From Hofstenia miamia (lineage: Eukaryota > Xenacoelomorpha > Acoela), in contig SCFE01000023.1 of assembly GCA_004352715.1 (NCBI GenBank), positions 643,752 through 707,751 on the forward strand: DNA of 64,000 nt, given 5' to 3'. How positions within the stretch are numbered: position 1 is the stretch's first letter; each line of letters opens with the position of its first letter. The notes beneath the pieces are model-generated. The model searched no databases and was not told the origin of the DNA. It worked only from the letters and a program-made list of their open reading frames with translations. Made by a program: the position numbers and the translations under genes. Positions 49,791 through 60,666 of the stretch are shown here, piece by piece.

Positions 49791-50962
49791 GTGAGTTATA
49801 GAGCAGTTGCTCAGATTTTTATTAAAATTGTTTTCGTAAACATACGTTTGACATAATATCAAGGCTGAACATGTTTAAATAAAATAGTCATTTTCTTAGA
49901 AATAGAGTTTTCGTGATTTCTTATTAAATTTTAGGGTAGAAAGAAGAGTTTGGCCCCAAATCTTTCATCAATTTATTATTGAACTGTTTCTTTTTTAATT
50001 TGGCTTTGTTTAGTAATGAATATTTCACCAAAGGTTGATATTACTTGTACAGATTCCACATTATCTAATAAAAACGTTACTTTGCCAAAACCCTCGTGTT
50101 TGATATTAGTCATCCAACTTACAATACTTTTCAAAACAACGAATATTCGAACACGAAATTCGTATATTTAGCAAATATTCAAATGTTCAAATATTTCAAA
50201 AAAATACTTAGAATTGAGATTTAACTCGATGTTTAATTACAATTTGATTACTTTTCCAGCCTCATTGCCAGCTTAATAATTTATTTGGGGCTCACAGGAG
50301 AAACTTTGTTTTCAAAGAGCAAATAGGTTGGGTAGGTGGTTCAACCACCTTACCTTTGAAAATCACGAATTCAGTATAAATTTTGATTGAACTACAAAAA
50401 CATAAAAATTACATTGCTATTGCATTAGATCTCTATAAGAATGTCTATTTTGTTTACTAGCTATATTGTTAAACGTAGACGTATTCTAAAAGAGATGATA
50501 GGTTAGATATTTATTGAGCTTACATGGCCCTAGCTTGCATAAAATATTGTTATTTTATAATGAATGTTGTAATGTTTGTCGACTGGTTAGCTAAAGTTTA
50601 TTACGAGAGAAGTGCTTTCTTTGGATAGACTAATTTGCTAACTAAATGAACAGATGCGTTTGACAGATATTGAAAAATCAATGCGGCCTTCAGCAGAATT
50701 TGACCAGTTATTTTTTAAAAAATAATTTATCGCTCCCATATTTTGACGGGAATGTTGTATGTTTTATTTATTAAACTTTGATAGGCTTTGTTTTAAGGAT
50801 AAAATTTAATATTGATTGGTCTTTAAAAATCGATTTCCTTAAATTAAATATTCATTGGGAAAATATTAGTTGAATAACAATCTCAGCTTCCACTTCCAAA
50901 TGAAATCAATTTTCTTCATGCATCATATAAAATCAGCCATCTTCAATCTGTCATCACTCGAT

Positions 50963-51001
<39 letters not shown>

Positions 51002-51845
51002 TTCAATTTCAATTTATGTACTTCCCTGAGAAGTTTAATTGCTAGCTACTTGTTGACTCGATCCTACCCAACCCACTGTTCGACGCGATTTTAGGACTGG
51101 CCATGTATGCTAGCCACATTTGTCAATGCGACGAGCCAAGCTTGAGCACCGCATTAGATATACAAAGGTCTCAAAACGACCCTTCCTAAAGGTGCGTTGA
51201 GACGAGAACCTTTTGATGCGCATCTTTTGATGAAAGTGCGTTCAGGATACACACACATATATATATATATATTAAGCTTTTGGTTTCAATAAATAACACA
51301 GATCAGTTAGGTTTATATTCATTGTTTCTGTATGTATCATTGAAACATCGTCATTCCTTGTTGTCCTTATCGTCACACGAAATTTAAGCTCGGATGCGTT
51401 TCCTTAAATATTGAGATGTGCCATAATAATTTTTCGTAGAAACAAATAAATTTTAGCGTTTGCATGGGGTGCTCTTTTTCTAATCTTGATTTTAAGATAG
51501 AATGCTTTTGAACCTTTTTAAATCAATTTCTCTATCATGTTTCAGATTGTTCTTTACATCCAATTACCAAAATCATATCGTTTTGGCCAAAATTATATAT
51601 AGGAATTTGATTTGGAAATATTCAATAGATTAATTTTTTTGGATTTAACTTATCAAATTGCTAAGTCATCTTTAAGAGGAATTTTAACTTATTTATACTA
51701 ATGCTATCCCTCTTTTATTATGTACATTGGCAATATAGCATATACATATAGCTCTAGGTAATTTGGTAATTAAACTTAGAAAGCTGCATTGATTTAAACA
51801 TTATGCCTATTTTGTATATTTGATTATAATCTTATTGTTATTTAG
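49791..51845 (+). other. E-protein intron
   Basis: 2055-bp intron, phase 0. It contains (TA)n tracts at 50969-50998 and 51258-51272, each preceded by short ACACAC runs. No exon is seen in it. Confidence 0.8.
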
Positions 51846-52073
51846 ATTTATGACGATCAAACGTTACCAGATGGCGCTGTCGGGTCACCTTCTCCACTAA
51901 GCGGCATGCATGCGTGGAATCAAATATCAACAGCCAATGCGATGCCGCCATATCATCACAATGAGGAAACCCTTGCAATCATGAATAGCCAATCAAGTAC
52001 AAATGAATATTATCCAGGAATAAACTCACAACTTCATGATTATTCCCATCTTTCGACGCCAATGAATCAGATG
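51846..52073 (+). CDS. TCF4: E-protein exon starting IYDDQ, activation domain 2
   Basis: Begins IYDDQTLPDGAVGSPSPLSG, the counterpart of vertebrate IYSPDH...VGSPSPL, which forms part of the second activation domain (loop-helix/AD2 region). It follows KALAS in phase 0 exactly as in vertebrates. The rest is rich in Asn, Ser, Tyr and His (HHNEETLAIMNSQSSTNEYY) and is not conserved. The chosen donor CAGATG|GTACAG keeps phase 0 into the exon at 55325. The donor is weak, so its exact position is less sure than the exon itself. Without splicing, the frame stops after MVQNIL, which could be a natural truncated isoform if retained. The vertebrate RLDRLDDAIHVLRNHA segment expected next was not found. 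Confidence 0.88.
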
Positions 52074-52724
52074 GTACAGAATATTCTTTAATTAATGTTT
52101 AAACATAAATATCGATGGGCATTTATGCATAAAATTTGTTTTTTATTATTAGGTGTCAAATTTTTTAAATTAAATCTGTTAAGACAAATATTCAAAGAAT
52201 TTAGACTTGGAATAATATCAATTATTATCCCAATGTTTATGTTATGTTATATCTATTTTAAAAGAGCTTTCCCATCATTGTGGAAGATTTAAGAAATTTC
52301 TTAAGGGATATTCTTATAAATAGTAAAACTATAGGAAGAACATAGTTGATTTTAGCACTTCATTCAGTGATGAATTTATTAAATACGAGTATAGTATTTG
52401 GGTATTAAATTTTGATATCCATATTGAATTTAGCTATTTTTCCTGAATTGTCTTAACGGATTAACTGCCTTTCTAGTGTTAATCCTCTTAGATTAGGAAT
52501 AATTATATGATTGAATTATGAAATTCATTATTTAAATAGCAATTTTAGAGTTCCATATCTTGTTGATTGTTAAGGTAAAGGAGGAAAGGGATTATTCAGG
52601 AAGTTGTTCAAAAAATTTGAAATGTCTCGATTAGCGATAGGAACTTATGGAAGAAGAAGTATGATGTTACTTACATTTCAAACATATTTATGTTTATCGC
52701 CATTTCGAAAGAAATGTACTTTAA

Positions 52725-52990
52725 CCCTTTCGAGTCGAACGGGAACTATAGTTCCCGCTAATATTTACATGAGCCTAACGGGAACCATTAATCCCTATAT
52801 TCCATTCAAATACATCCTATTAGTCATTTTGGAGGTCTAATGGGATACATAGGTCCCACCATTATTATGAAAGAAGCTTTTTATAAAATCATAAAAAAAG
52901 TCATCTGATGTTTTAAATATAGCCTACTAAATATGCATCATACAGTTTTTATAATAAAAATTAAATTACCTAGGTTCAGACTTGAAAGGG
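52725..52990. mobile_element. piggyBac-like MITE with intact TTAA duplication
   Basis: The left end is CCCTTTCGAGTC (52725) and the right end, read inversely, is CCCTTTCAAGTC (to 52990). The flanking TTAA occurs at both 52721-52724 and 52991-52994. CCCTTT-type ends and TTAA target duplication are piggyBac hallmarks. Inside, GGGAACTATAGTTCCCG is a near-perfect palindrome, and related GGGAACCATTAATCCC and GGGATACATAGGTCCC words follow it. At 266 bp with no transposase it is non-autonomous. It sits in the E-protein intron. Confidence 0.75.
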
Positions 52991-53959
52991 TTAATAACAA
53001 GTGGTTTCTCTAATTTCGACTATAGGGCTTACGCAATGTATACGGCCATGATGGGGCAACATTCATTCCTTGCACCAATCAATTATAAAATAACCTCTGT
53101 TTGCAAGTAAACTTTTAAAACGTTTTAAAAATATATAAGATGAAGAACAAAATTTGCATTAGCCATTGTAAAGAACGTATTTGCAGATTATTCATTCTCA
53201 GGCTGTCTTGCAAAGCATTATCAATTACCAATGGCCATCATTTTCTGTGAACTTGCTCAACATAGCGCCACGCTGTCTGCTTTTCATTTGAAATACAAAT
53301 GAATTCATCAATGATGTCGGCGGAATAGCCCATCACAACACATTTTCAATCATTTTGTCTTAATCAAATATAATACTGCTCATTTAATCACTGATATATA
53401 CGTTTGAAACATGTTTTAGACAAAAGTTCGTTTAAACTTTGCAACATACCAACAACTAAATAACAATATTGTACAATAAAATAACATTTTTATATTTTGA
53501 TAGCTTTTTTCTAAAATTTGAAAACTTCTCTTTGTGTGTTTTGTACATTTGATTTAAATTTTGAATTTAAAACTGTTTCAACGTTGGGTTAAATGCTTGA
53601 GAATTTATATTTTATTTAAATGACCTGCTTAATAGCCATCATTAGTTTGCTGTCAATGTTACTCATGTAATGTATTTAGTCAATGTATTAGATTAAGAAA
53701 ACTTGAAATCAAAAAGTGTTATAACTATGGCCGGAGTTTCACTTGGCGGTTTCTAAATTGCGAGGTTTTAGTTCTAAATATTAAAATAATTTGCACTAAT
53801 TAAGTTGCCTCTTTTCTACAATAAAGCCCCTTCAATTCTTGCTAGATGCTTTCTAGCTGAAGGGTTATAGATTACCTTAATCCTAGTTCCATGGGACTAA
53901 ATATTTTAGTGAAACTGGGATCAGCAATGACACTGGGACTATAATTGATGAAAATGGTA

Positions 53960-54178
53960 CAGTGGCGTACGCAGAGGGGGACATGGTGGAATGTCCTCCC
54001 TCCGTCAGGTTTCCAAATTTGGTTTTGACTGGATAAATCAGAAAATTGTTCGTAAAAATCTGAACAATTTAAAATCTATGATCGTGAAATGCATTTTTAG
54101 GGTCTATTTTCTCAATATTTTCAAAAAATTTCGCGGGGCGAAGCCCCTCTCCTTCAGAAAAGCCTGCGTACGCCCCTG
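53960..54178. mobile_element. hAT-type MITE (family A) with perfect 8-bp duplication
   Basis: Termini CAGTGGCGTACGCAG (53960) and CTGCGTACGCCCCTG (to 54178). The 8-bp flanks AAATGGTA are identical on both sides (53952-53959 and 54179-54186). The orientation is opposite to 43377-43592. The exact duplication and well-kept ends indicate the most recent insertion of the family in this window, and it assigns the family to hAT by duplication length. Confidence 0.85.
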
Positions 54179-54589
54179 AAATGGTACCGAGAATGTGACG
54201 GGATTGGTAATGATATGAGATTGGAAAGAAATCCAAAAGAATAATAGGACCGGAGTGTCATATTTCAAATGAAGTGAATGTTTTATTATGATCAAACAGA
54301 CAACATTTTGGTATAGCAAGAATAATCTATTTAAATCAACGAGATTCTTTTAATGATTTAGATTAAGAGTACACACATATATGTGGTTTCAAATGTTCTA
54401 TATTTAAGTTTTGCACATATCACGACCATTATATGGGCATTATATGAAAGATGTAAACACTTAATCAAAGTACAACAAAAGAATGTGGTAAATGTTTTCT
54501 GAATTTCTGACATGTGTAATTAATAAGATTTACAATCCTTATTTTCAGTAAATTAGGCGTCAAAATGGAATTCACAGGCGACCTGCACG

Positions 54590-55080
54590 TGCTCTTGACA
54601 TATTTAATTACATTATCATCGAATTAGTGGCGATTGTGTTTTATTTCATTAATCCACTCGACCTGCTTTCAAACGCCACCAATGTTTTATTTTGTTTTCC
54701 TTTATTTTTATCAAAGTGCATTTCACCGTATTTGTTGTAAGCGCAGCTCGCTTCGTTAACATTCGTTCTAATGTAACCACTATTCCGAAACGGAGAGCAG
54801 AACAGCAAGGGTCATCTGGCGCCCACCTGTCTAGTCCCTCTAATCCCGCGATCGCTGTCCCTTATCTGTTATGAGACTAATCCATTCTTATCATACATTT
54901 CTTCTAATTGGTTACTGATATGTGACTGTTGGGAATGCTCGCATTTGATTAGCTGACGAATGCACGTATCTTCAAGGGCGGGATATCTGACTTCTGGCGC
55001 CACTCTGTCTAGGCCCAATGCACGCGTCGCCGCATCCACCAGTATCTGCATTCATAGGAGACTCTGCTCTTATTACGAGC
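54590..55080. promoter_or_regulatory. Candidate intronic enhancer with two 20-bp related motifs
   Basis: A non-coding block much richer in GC than the rest of the intron. TCTGGCGCCCACCTGTCTAG (54815-54834) and TCTGGCGCCACTCTGTCTAG (54993-55012) match at 17 of 20 positions and lie 178 bp apart. The first includes the E-box CACCTG. A CACGTG E-box lies near 54592, GATA-type TTATCTG/ATATCTG words near 54861 and 54984, and CATTAATCC/ATTAATT homeodomain-type words at the left. Open frames on both strands show no domain. Enhancer function is inference. Confidence 0.35.
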
Positions 55081-55324
55081 GGATGCCATTCCAAACAATG
55101 GCCTCAAATATACCCCTATTATTTACCACAAAACGCCTATTACTGGGTACATATTTCTGTGTCCATTTCTGGATGATTGTCAACTGATAATACGTAACAT
55201 GTGTTAGCCATCATTAGTCGTGTTTACATTGCGTGGTTAACACCAGTTTTCAGAAATCAGTTGGTAAACATCTTTCAGTTGGTGTTTTATAATTAGATTC
55301 CTCTATAAATTAGGGTCTGTTTAG

Positions 55325-55412
55325 GGCCCACATGGAGTAGTCCCTTCATCGGGCTTACACCCTGCAAATCCAACTCACATCGAAAACACACCCGCGTCTC
55401 TTGAACCACAAG
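55325..55412 (+). CDS. TCF4: E-protein exon GPHGVVPSSG
   Basis: 88-nt exon after CTGTTTAG, in phase 0 from the exon at 51846. It encodes GPHGVVPSSGLHPANPTHIE and then NTPASLEPQ plus one base. The sequence is Pro/Ser-rich and disordered, and by position it matches the low-conservation linker between AD2 and bHLH in E-proteins. The donor CACAAG|GTAAGC is strong. Supported by frame continuity and splice sites rather than by motif identity. Confidence 0.75.
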
Positions 55413-55455
55413 GTAAGCCCTATTCAAGCAATTAAAGTTTTGCAACTCTTCTTAG
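55413..55455 (+). other. 43-nt minimal intron in the E-protein gene
   Basis: GTAAGC...CTTCTTAG, 43 nt. Reading through it meets an in-frame TAA (AGC AAT TAA), so it must be removed for a full-length protein. Its retention would truncate the factor before the bHLH domain. Neighbouring introns are 0.7-3.3 kb. Confidence 0.75.
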
Positions 55456-55564
55456 CTAGTGGTAAACTTGATGGCTCAACGAAACCCAATTTTCCATCAA
55501 CGACTGTTAGCCAATCGACATCACAAGAAAGAGTTTCAAAACCCAAGTCGAGAACGCGATCTAA
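55456..55564 (+). CDS. TCF4: E-protein exon with basic linker before bHLH
   Basis: Encodes ASGKLDGSTKPNFPSTTVSQ followed by STSQERVSKPKSRTRS, with AA left for a split Lys codon. The basic ERVSKPKSRTRSK stretch sits where vertebrate TCF4/TCF12 carry KVSSRGRTSS just before the acidic NEDEDLNPEQK segment, and it may help nuclear import. Donor TCTAA|GTAAGT; the next exon starts with G to give AAG. Frame continuity on both sides supports it. Confidence 0.82.
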
Positions 55565-57265
55565 GTAAGTAATTATTACTAAATCTACTGATCTCTTATT
55601 AAATAAAGCACAAAAAAGTATCTACAATTTTGTTTTCTTTCAATATTGTTCAAATGCCATTAAAATGACCGATTTTCTCCCTCGTAACATAATTTAGGCT
55701 CTAGAAATGCATTTAATGGTCATGAGCAATGAATCTGTAGGTTTTTGGTTAGTGAGAAAGCACTGGAAAACTAGATTTTTGGTACTGTTGTGCTGATTAT
55801 TTTAAAACGTTCATCAAAATTCATATCATTAAATTTTGAATGAAATTTTATCCACTGTATTTTATTAACCCAATCATCACCGAAGGCTGTATTTTCTGTT
55901 GGACTTATCAGTGGAGGATAAGAAATCAAAATGCGACGAAGCATTTGAGAAACTGAAAAGATTGTAAAAATAAACCCTGAAATGCATTTTAACATATTAC
56001 TTTTAATTTTTTCAAAATGTGTTTTTTACCAAATAGAAATCAATGTTGGAATTCCAACATGCCATGACACTGAGCGTAGTTGTACGGTTTGATAATTTAC
56101 AATAACCTAAAAAATGGTTTTCATTGCTTTATTTTAAATGCGATCTAACTTCTTATTATTTTATTTTTCAATGAATATTTAATAAATTACATGTTTCTAT
56201 TTAATTATAAATTAAACTTGTTATTTCATTTGTGTACATTAAGCAATTAAAATACGAAGGTAATTTCTCGATATCTAAGTAGATTAATAAATTGTTTGTT
56301 TTCATTTTTAGTTAACATTGTATATTTTCTAAAAACTTATTTTGCTATTTTTGTGAATAGATTTTTTAACATAATTTTGTAGAAATAATTTTTGCAGATA
56401 ATTGAAATACATTTTACTTAGCCGTTCTGTGCCCCAAATCTATGGAATATGCAAGTCTAAAACTCACAATTTTTTTTTGGTACAATTTTCTGTTCATAAT
56501 ATATTAAATGCTAGTTAATGTTTATAATAACACAAATGATTCTTAGAAATTGATTTGCATAGAAATTATACATTTTCGTTATGTCGTATAATTCTGTTTG
56601 ACTTTTTGCAGAACTTTAAATTATTGCTTACAATTACAGTTACAGCTGTATTAGATATTATGATTTGTGATTTTTGTCGAACTTAGTACAAAACGAATAG
56701 TTTAATACGTGTAATTTAATGTTTCTAGGTTTGTAGTTTATGTTCTAATTATAACATTAGTTTTCCTTTATTTAAATGTCCATGCTGTTTGAATAGCATA
56801 CATTTAGAATAGAAGGTAAACCTTAAACCTTGTATCAAAACTTTTTTCACTGTTTAATTTTATTAAATATGAATATTTTGGTGTTTATTTTTGAGACACG
56901 TTACATTAATGGAAGCAGATCATAATATGTTTATATAAAGTCGCGATGCATACTTGTATTTTTGGAATCTGGCGTAAAAGCTGTTTTTTTAAATAAAGTT
57001 TTTTCCAACATTTACAGCAAATTTGTCAAAGAAAAATTCAATAATTACACTTGTATTCATCTGATTTGTTACTAGAGTTAGATATTTTTGATAACCTGTG
57101 CCGTGCATAATATTTTAAAAAACCGTGCCGGGCCGTGCTTCCAAAAACCAGGCACGGTTGCAGCTCTGTGTGGGTTGCTAGAGGCCCTTTCGTATTCAGA
57201 AGGTTAAGGATATTTGGTGTCTTACCTTGAAGCTATTGTCACATTTGATATACATGTATCATTAG
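55565..57265 (+). other. E-protein intron
   Basis: 1701-bp AT-rich intron, phase 2. A weak family A remnant (ACCCTGAAATGCATTTTAAC near 55975) lies near the left end. At 57080-57166 there is a hAT-type right terminus (GCACGGTTGCAGCTCTG) with CCGTGCCGGGCCGTGC words, related to the end of the 31871-33624 element. Confidence 0.7.
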
Positions 57266-57498
57266 GCATAAAGATGAAGAGGAGGAAATGGATCCCATTT
57301 ATAAGATGGAACGAGAACGCGAACGTCGACAAGCGAACAATTCTCGAGAAAGGGTGCGTGTGCGTGACATCAATGAGTCCTTCAAAGAGTTGGGGAGGAT
57401 GGTGATGATGCACGTACCAAATGACAAAGCTCAAACCAAACTCACCATTCTTCATGAAGCGGTGTCTATCATTACGCAATTAGAAAACCAAGTCAGAG
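57266..57498 (+). CDS. TCF4: E-protein exon with the bHLH domain
   Basis: Encodes the DNA-binding and dimerisation core of a class I bHLH factor, which binds CANNTG E-boxes as a homodimer or with tissue-specific class II bHLH partners. Seen in order: acidic [13 protein letters not shown]; basic region [18 protein letters not shown]; helix 1 [11 protein letters not shown]; loop [12 protein letters not shown]; helix 2 [19 protein letters not shown]. The E-box-contacting Glu and Arg of the RERxRVRD motif are present, and INExFKELGRM and QTKLxIL are family signatures. Changes from the usual E-protein form: NNARER is NNSRER, KPQTK is KAQTK, and the loop is divergent. The exon starts with G completing Lys (acceptor TCATTAG) and ends AGAG|GTATTC, leaving G for the Glu codon of the next exon. 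The intact frame suggests a functional gene. Confidence 0.96.
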
Positions 57499-59803
57499 GT
57501 ATTCATTTTTTATTCTTTCTACAAAACCCGAATGCATAATAAATTATTTCTTAAGTAGGTAATATTTGTAAGAAAATCGCTGTAAATATTACTTACAGCT
57601 GAGTTCAATAAAATTTTAATAAATTTTCCCTAAATCAAATTGTTTTGTACCGGATCAAAGTTACATATTTAGTTCACCTTCTTGAATTATTTAGTTTATG
57701 CTATTAATAGCAACGTTTGAAGCTTTTAAGTGTGATTTTTTTCATAAATAATGCACATTGCAAAAGTAAATCTTTAATTATTTAGTCCTTTTGGTCAAAA
57801 ACAATACATTCGGAATGTGTTTTTTTCTGTTGTATCCAATTATTAAACAGTTACAAATTTAGTTTTATAGAAAGTATAAATTTTCAATTCTAACTACATG
57901 TTTTATTTATTTGATTTATTAATTTATTAAGTTTTTTCTTAAGTCTGTCCAATGAGTACATAATTATGTACTCCTTGATTCTGTCTTAACTACAAGTTTA
58001 GTCGTCCACGAAATTGTTGAATGTCCAATTTAGATTCACCGAGTTGTCAGTCTGATTTAACTATATACTTAAAACAGGCAATTATTTTTAAGCATTTGCT
58101 TATAATTTTTTTAATCTTAGTTAAAGTAGCGTACGATTAAAAAGTATAAAAATTTAATAATTGAATTTTTATTATTATTTTTGTTATATTTAGAAAATGA
58201 TATTTAAATACTTAAATATACTATAATTCGTATTTATAGAAATGAAAAAAAACAATTTTAAGAGATGATTTTTATAATAAAAATAGAACACATAAATTAT
58301 GCTGTAACTTTAAGGCTGTCATAACTCAATAGTCAAAATTTATGAAACGCTCCCCTTAGCATAAAAGGACTTCTAAAAATAACACACAAATATGATACAG
58401 AAAATTTATATGTTCGAATAGTTGTCAATATTTGTGTACTGATAGTGGGCGTAGTCTTAAATTCGAATTTGTATTGCAACACCATAGATATACCTTCAGT
58501 GACGGCATTCAAAGTACAGGAATAGTGTTTGAGAATGATTCTGAAAGTGACGAAATGAGCTTATTCAACATTGTTAAATTATGTTTAATCATGTAAGATG
58601 TAAACATTCTCTGACAACGTGTCCATGTAGGACTGTACTCTGATTTTTTTTATTATGATCGTATATTACATTTGAAATAATCCGACTTATGAAATTCTTA
58701 GCGCTTCCTTTTAACCATACTGACCATGTGAGGATAAACTGGCTTATTTCAAAATATGTGATTTGTCAGAAAACGTGGTTCTTATATCGCATTTGCTGTT
58801 TAATTATGACAGTAAAATTGTCTGATTTAGTAAGATTTGGATATTTTCTGAAATTTTAAAAATTTTGAGATAAGCAAGTTTTTTTAACATTGTCAGCATG
58901 TCACTTATATACTATGCATTAGTAAATGCGCGTTTATTTCTCTCCATACAATTTTTTAGTTCCTATTTTTCATGTCTTCAAATTTTTTTTAATTGATTGC
59001 ATCCATTTTAGTTCAATATTTATAGCAAAAAAAGAATTATGTACACCATGTCATGTTTTAGTCATTTGCGCATAGGAAGAAATTTCTTAGATTCAGGAAA
59101 TTGATCTATCATCTACTTTATCTTATTTTTTTCGCAATTTTTTGTCATTTGTTTCTGAAAAACTTGATTTGCGATAAGCAATCGCATTGCTTTACAGACA
59201 AACGCATTAGGGAATAACAATGATGTCCCCCCGTCAGAAAATTCTGGTTACGCCCCTGTAACTACCTGCTTTGCACATGTAATGTACTTCAAATCATTCT
59301 TCCGAGTTGCCTGTTTTTTAATGTATTTACCAGACATTACAAAGCAAATCTTATGTTTGAGTAGACAGCGATGTGTACAAAATTCTTTGTATTGCTTGGA
59401 CAATAGCTCATCAGGTGTTTGCTGTGAATGATGTCTTTTTATTCCGTCATTTTTATTTTTCGTGCTGTAAGTCGGTAGATCGTGAAACAAGTAGGCTGGT
59501 CTGAAAAAATAAATGGCAAGAAGGAATTTTTATTGATATTTAACCTGTCACACAATGAACAGGGCATTATTAAAATATTGAACGTTGAAACCGCCTACAA
59601 ATTGGATTATTTAAAACAACTCAATATTTTTTTCTGAATAATATAGGCGTACTTACAATTGTCTGCATTTCCAAACTAACATTATGCACCCTCATATAAT
59701 ATTTGAAATTCATTTATTACCTTTTTATTTGAGAGAGTTTTTATTTCTACCATTGAAATGGTTGTTAGGATTGTGAATATGTTGTAGTTGAATTTTAATT
59801 TAG
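57499..59803 (+). other. E-protein intron
   Basis: 2305-bp AT-rich intron, phase 1, interrupting the domain right after helix 2. Vertebrate E-proteins carry alternative bHLH exons (E12/E47 type) at this locus. I looked for a second bHLH-like exon here and saw none. A lone family A MITE end (GTCAGAAAATTCTGGTTACG...) lies at 59222-59258. Confidence 0.65.
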
Positions 59804-59923
59804 AGAGAAACCTTAATCCGAAAGCAGCCTGTTTAAAAAGAAGAGAGGAGGAGAAAAATGAGGCAGACATCGGCATGCGTTCTCTCACGGCTTCTAACGT
59901 TCCTGGCAATGTCATTGCCAATT
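59804..59923 (+). CDS. TCF4: E-protein exon ERNLNPKAACLKRREEEK
   Basis: Begins directly with ERNLNPKAACLKRREEEK, the near-invariant segment that extends helix 2 of all E-proteins and is a class I bHLH hallmark used in dimer stability. It continues NEADIGMRSLTASNVPGNVI. The acceptor TTTTAATTTAG and AG complete the Glu codon begun at 57498, and the donor AATT|GTAAGT leaves T for the next codon. Frame continuity is exact on both sides. This exon was easy to miss because no open frame of any length marks it. The match is strong enough to fix the family. Confidence 0.96.
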
Positions 59924-60666
59924 GTAAGTAATTACGAACAGCTACTATATTTTTTAACTTTAACCTCATATTTAATTCATATCATTATTACATATTTATT
60001 TTTTACACCTATTCTAAAATTACTTTGCCACTTCGTTAATCTCATCTTCAAGCTACTAGTTTTTATCCTCCATTGTTAATTGAACATCCAGTCCATGAAG
60101 TTTTATCAATGTTGAAAAAAGTTTAGATGTTAGGAGTAATGTTTGAATAGTCTTAGTTATTCCGTATTGTCCATGTTATTTCTATAATAATAATATTAAT
60201 TTTGTTTAATGAAGTTGTTTATCAATTGAACTAGAAATGATAGTATCATCGCAAGTCAAATTTTGCGACATTCTTATAATTAATTTTCAAATGCCATACA
60301 AAAACTCATCGTATTGTATTAATTGCTAATGTAATAGATGTTTTCAATGGACGACAGGAAAAAATATTTTTGTAAGTTGCAGTAGAACTTATTTTATAGC
60401 ATTGGTATCAATAACATCTAAACCGATTGATTAGGTGTTCTTGATTTGTATGTCAGCAATGCACTATTTAAACTATAGACAAGCAGCTACAGGTTTTTTC
60501 GTTTCGCATTGACCAATCACTGTTATTCCTCCTCAATACAAAATGTTGCTGACATTTTTTTACGCTAGATGGCGTGATGAATGTCCCATATGAATGCAAT
60601 CATTGTGTAATGAAAAGCATTTCAGTATCAAGTTGAAATAGTGTATTTATGTAATTCTCTTTTTAG
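59924..60666 (+). other. E-protein intron
   Basis: 743-bp intron, phase 1, AT-rich, with nothing notable inside. The acceptor CTCTTTTTAG ends it. Confidence 0.8.

Larger units (their letters stand above)
52074..55324 (+). other. E-protein intron with transposons and an enhancer-like island
   Basis: 3251-bp intron, phase 0. It carries a piggyBac-like element (52725-52990), a family A MITE (53960-54178) and a GC-richer, motif-dense island (54590-55080). No additional exon was recognised. Confidence 0.75.

Noticed and set aside
54815-55012. CTCF-site reading of the paired 20-mers
   Set aside because: The spacing inside the motif does not fit the CTCF core without an insertion.
54869-55051. 60-codon minus-strand frame MQILVDAATRALGLD...
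   Set aside because: Composition is protein-like, but it lies in a GC-rich motif-dense intron block with no splice support or family match.
57222-57479. Minus-strand 85-codon frame
   Set aside because: Antisense shadow of the bHLH exon.
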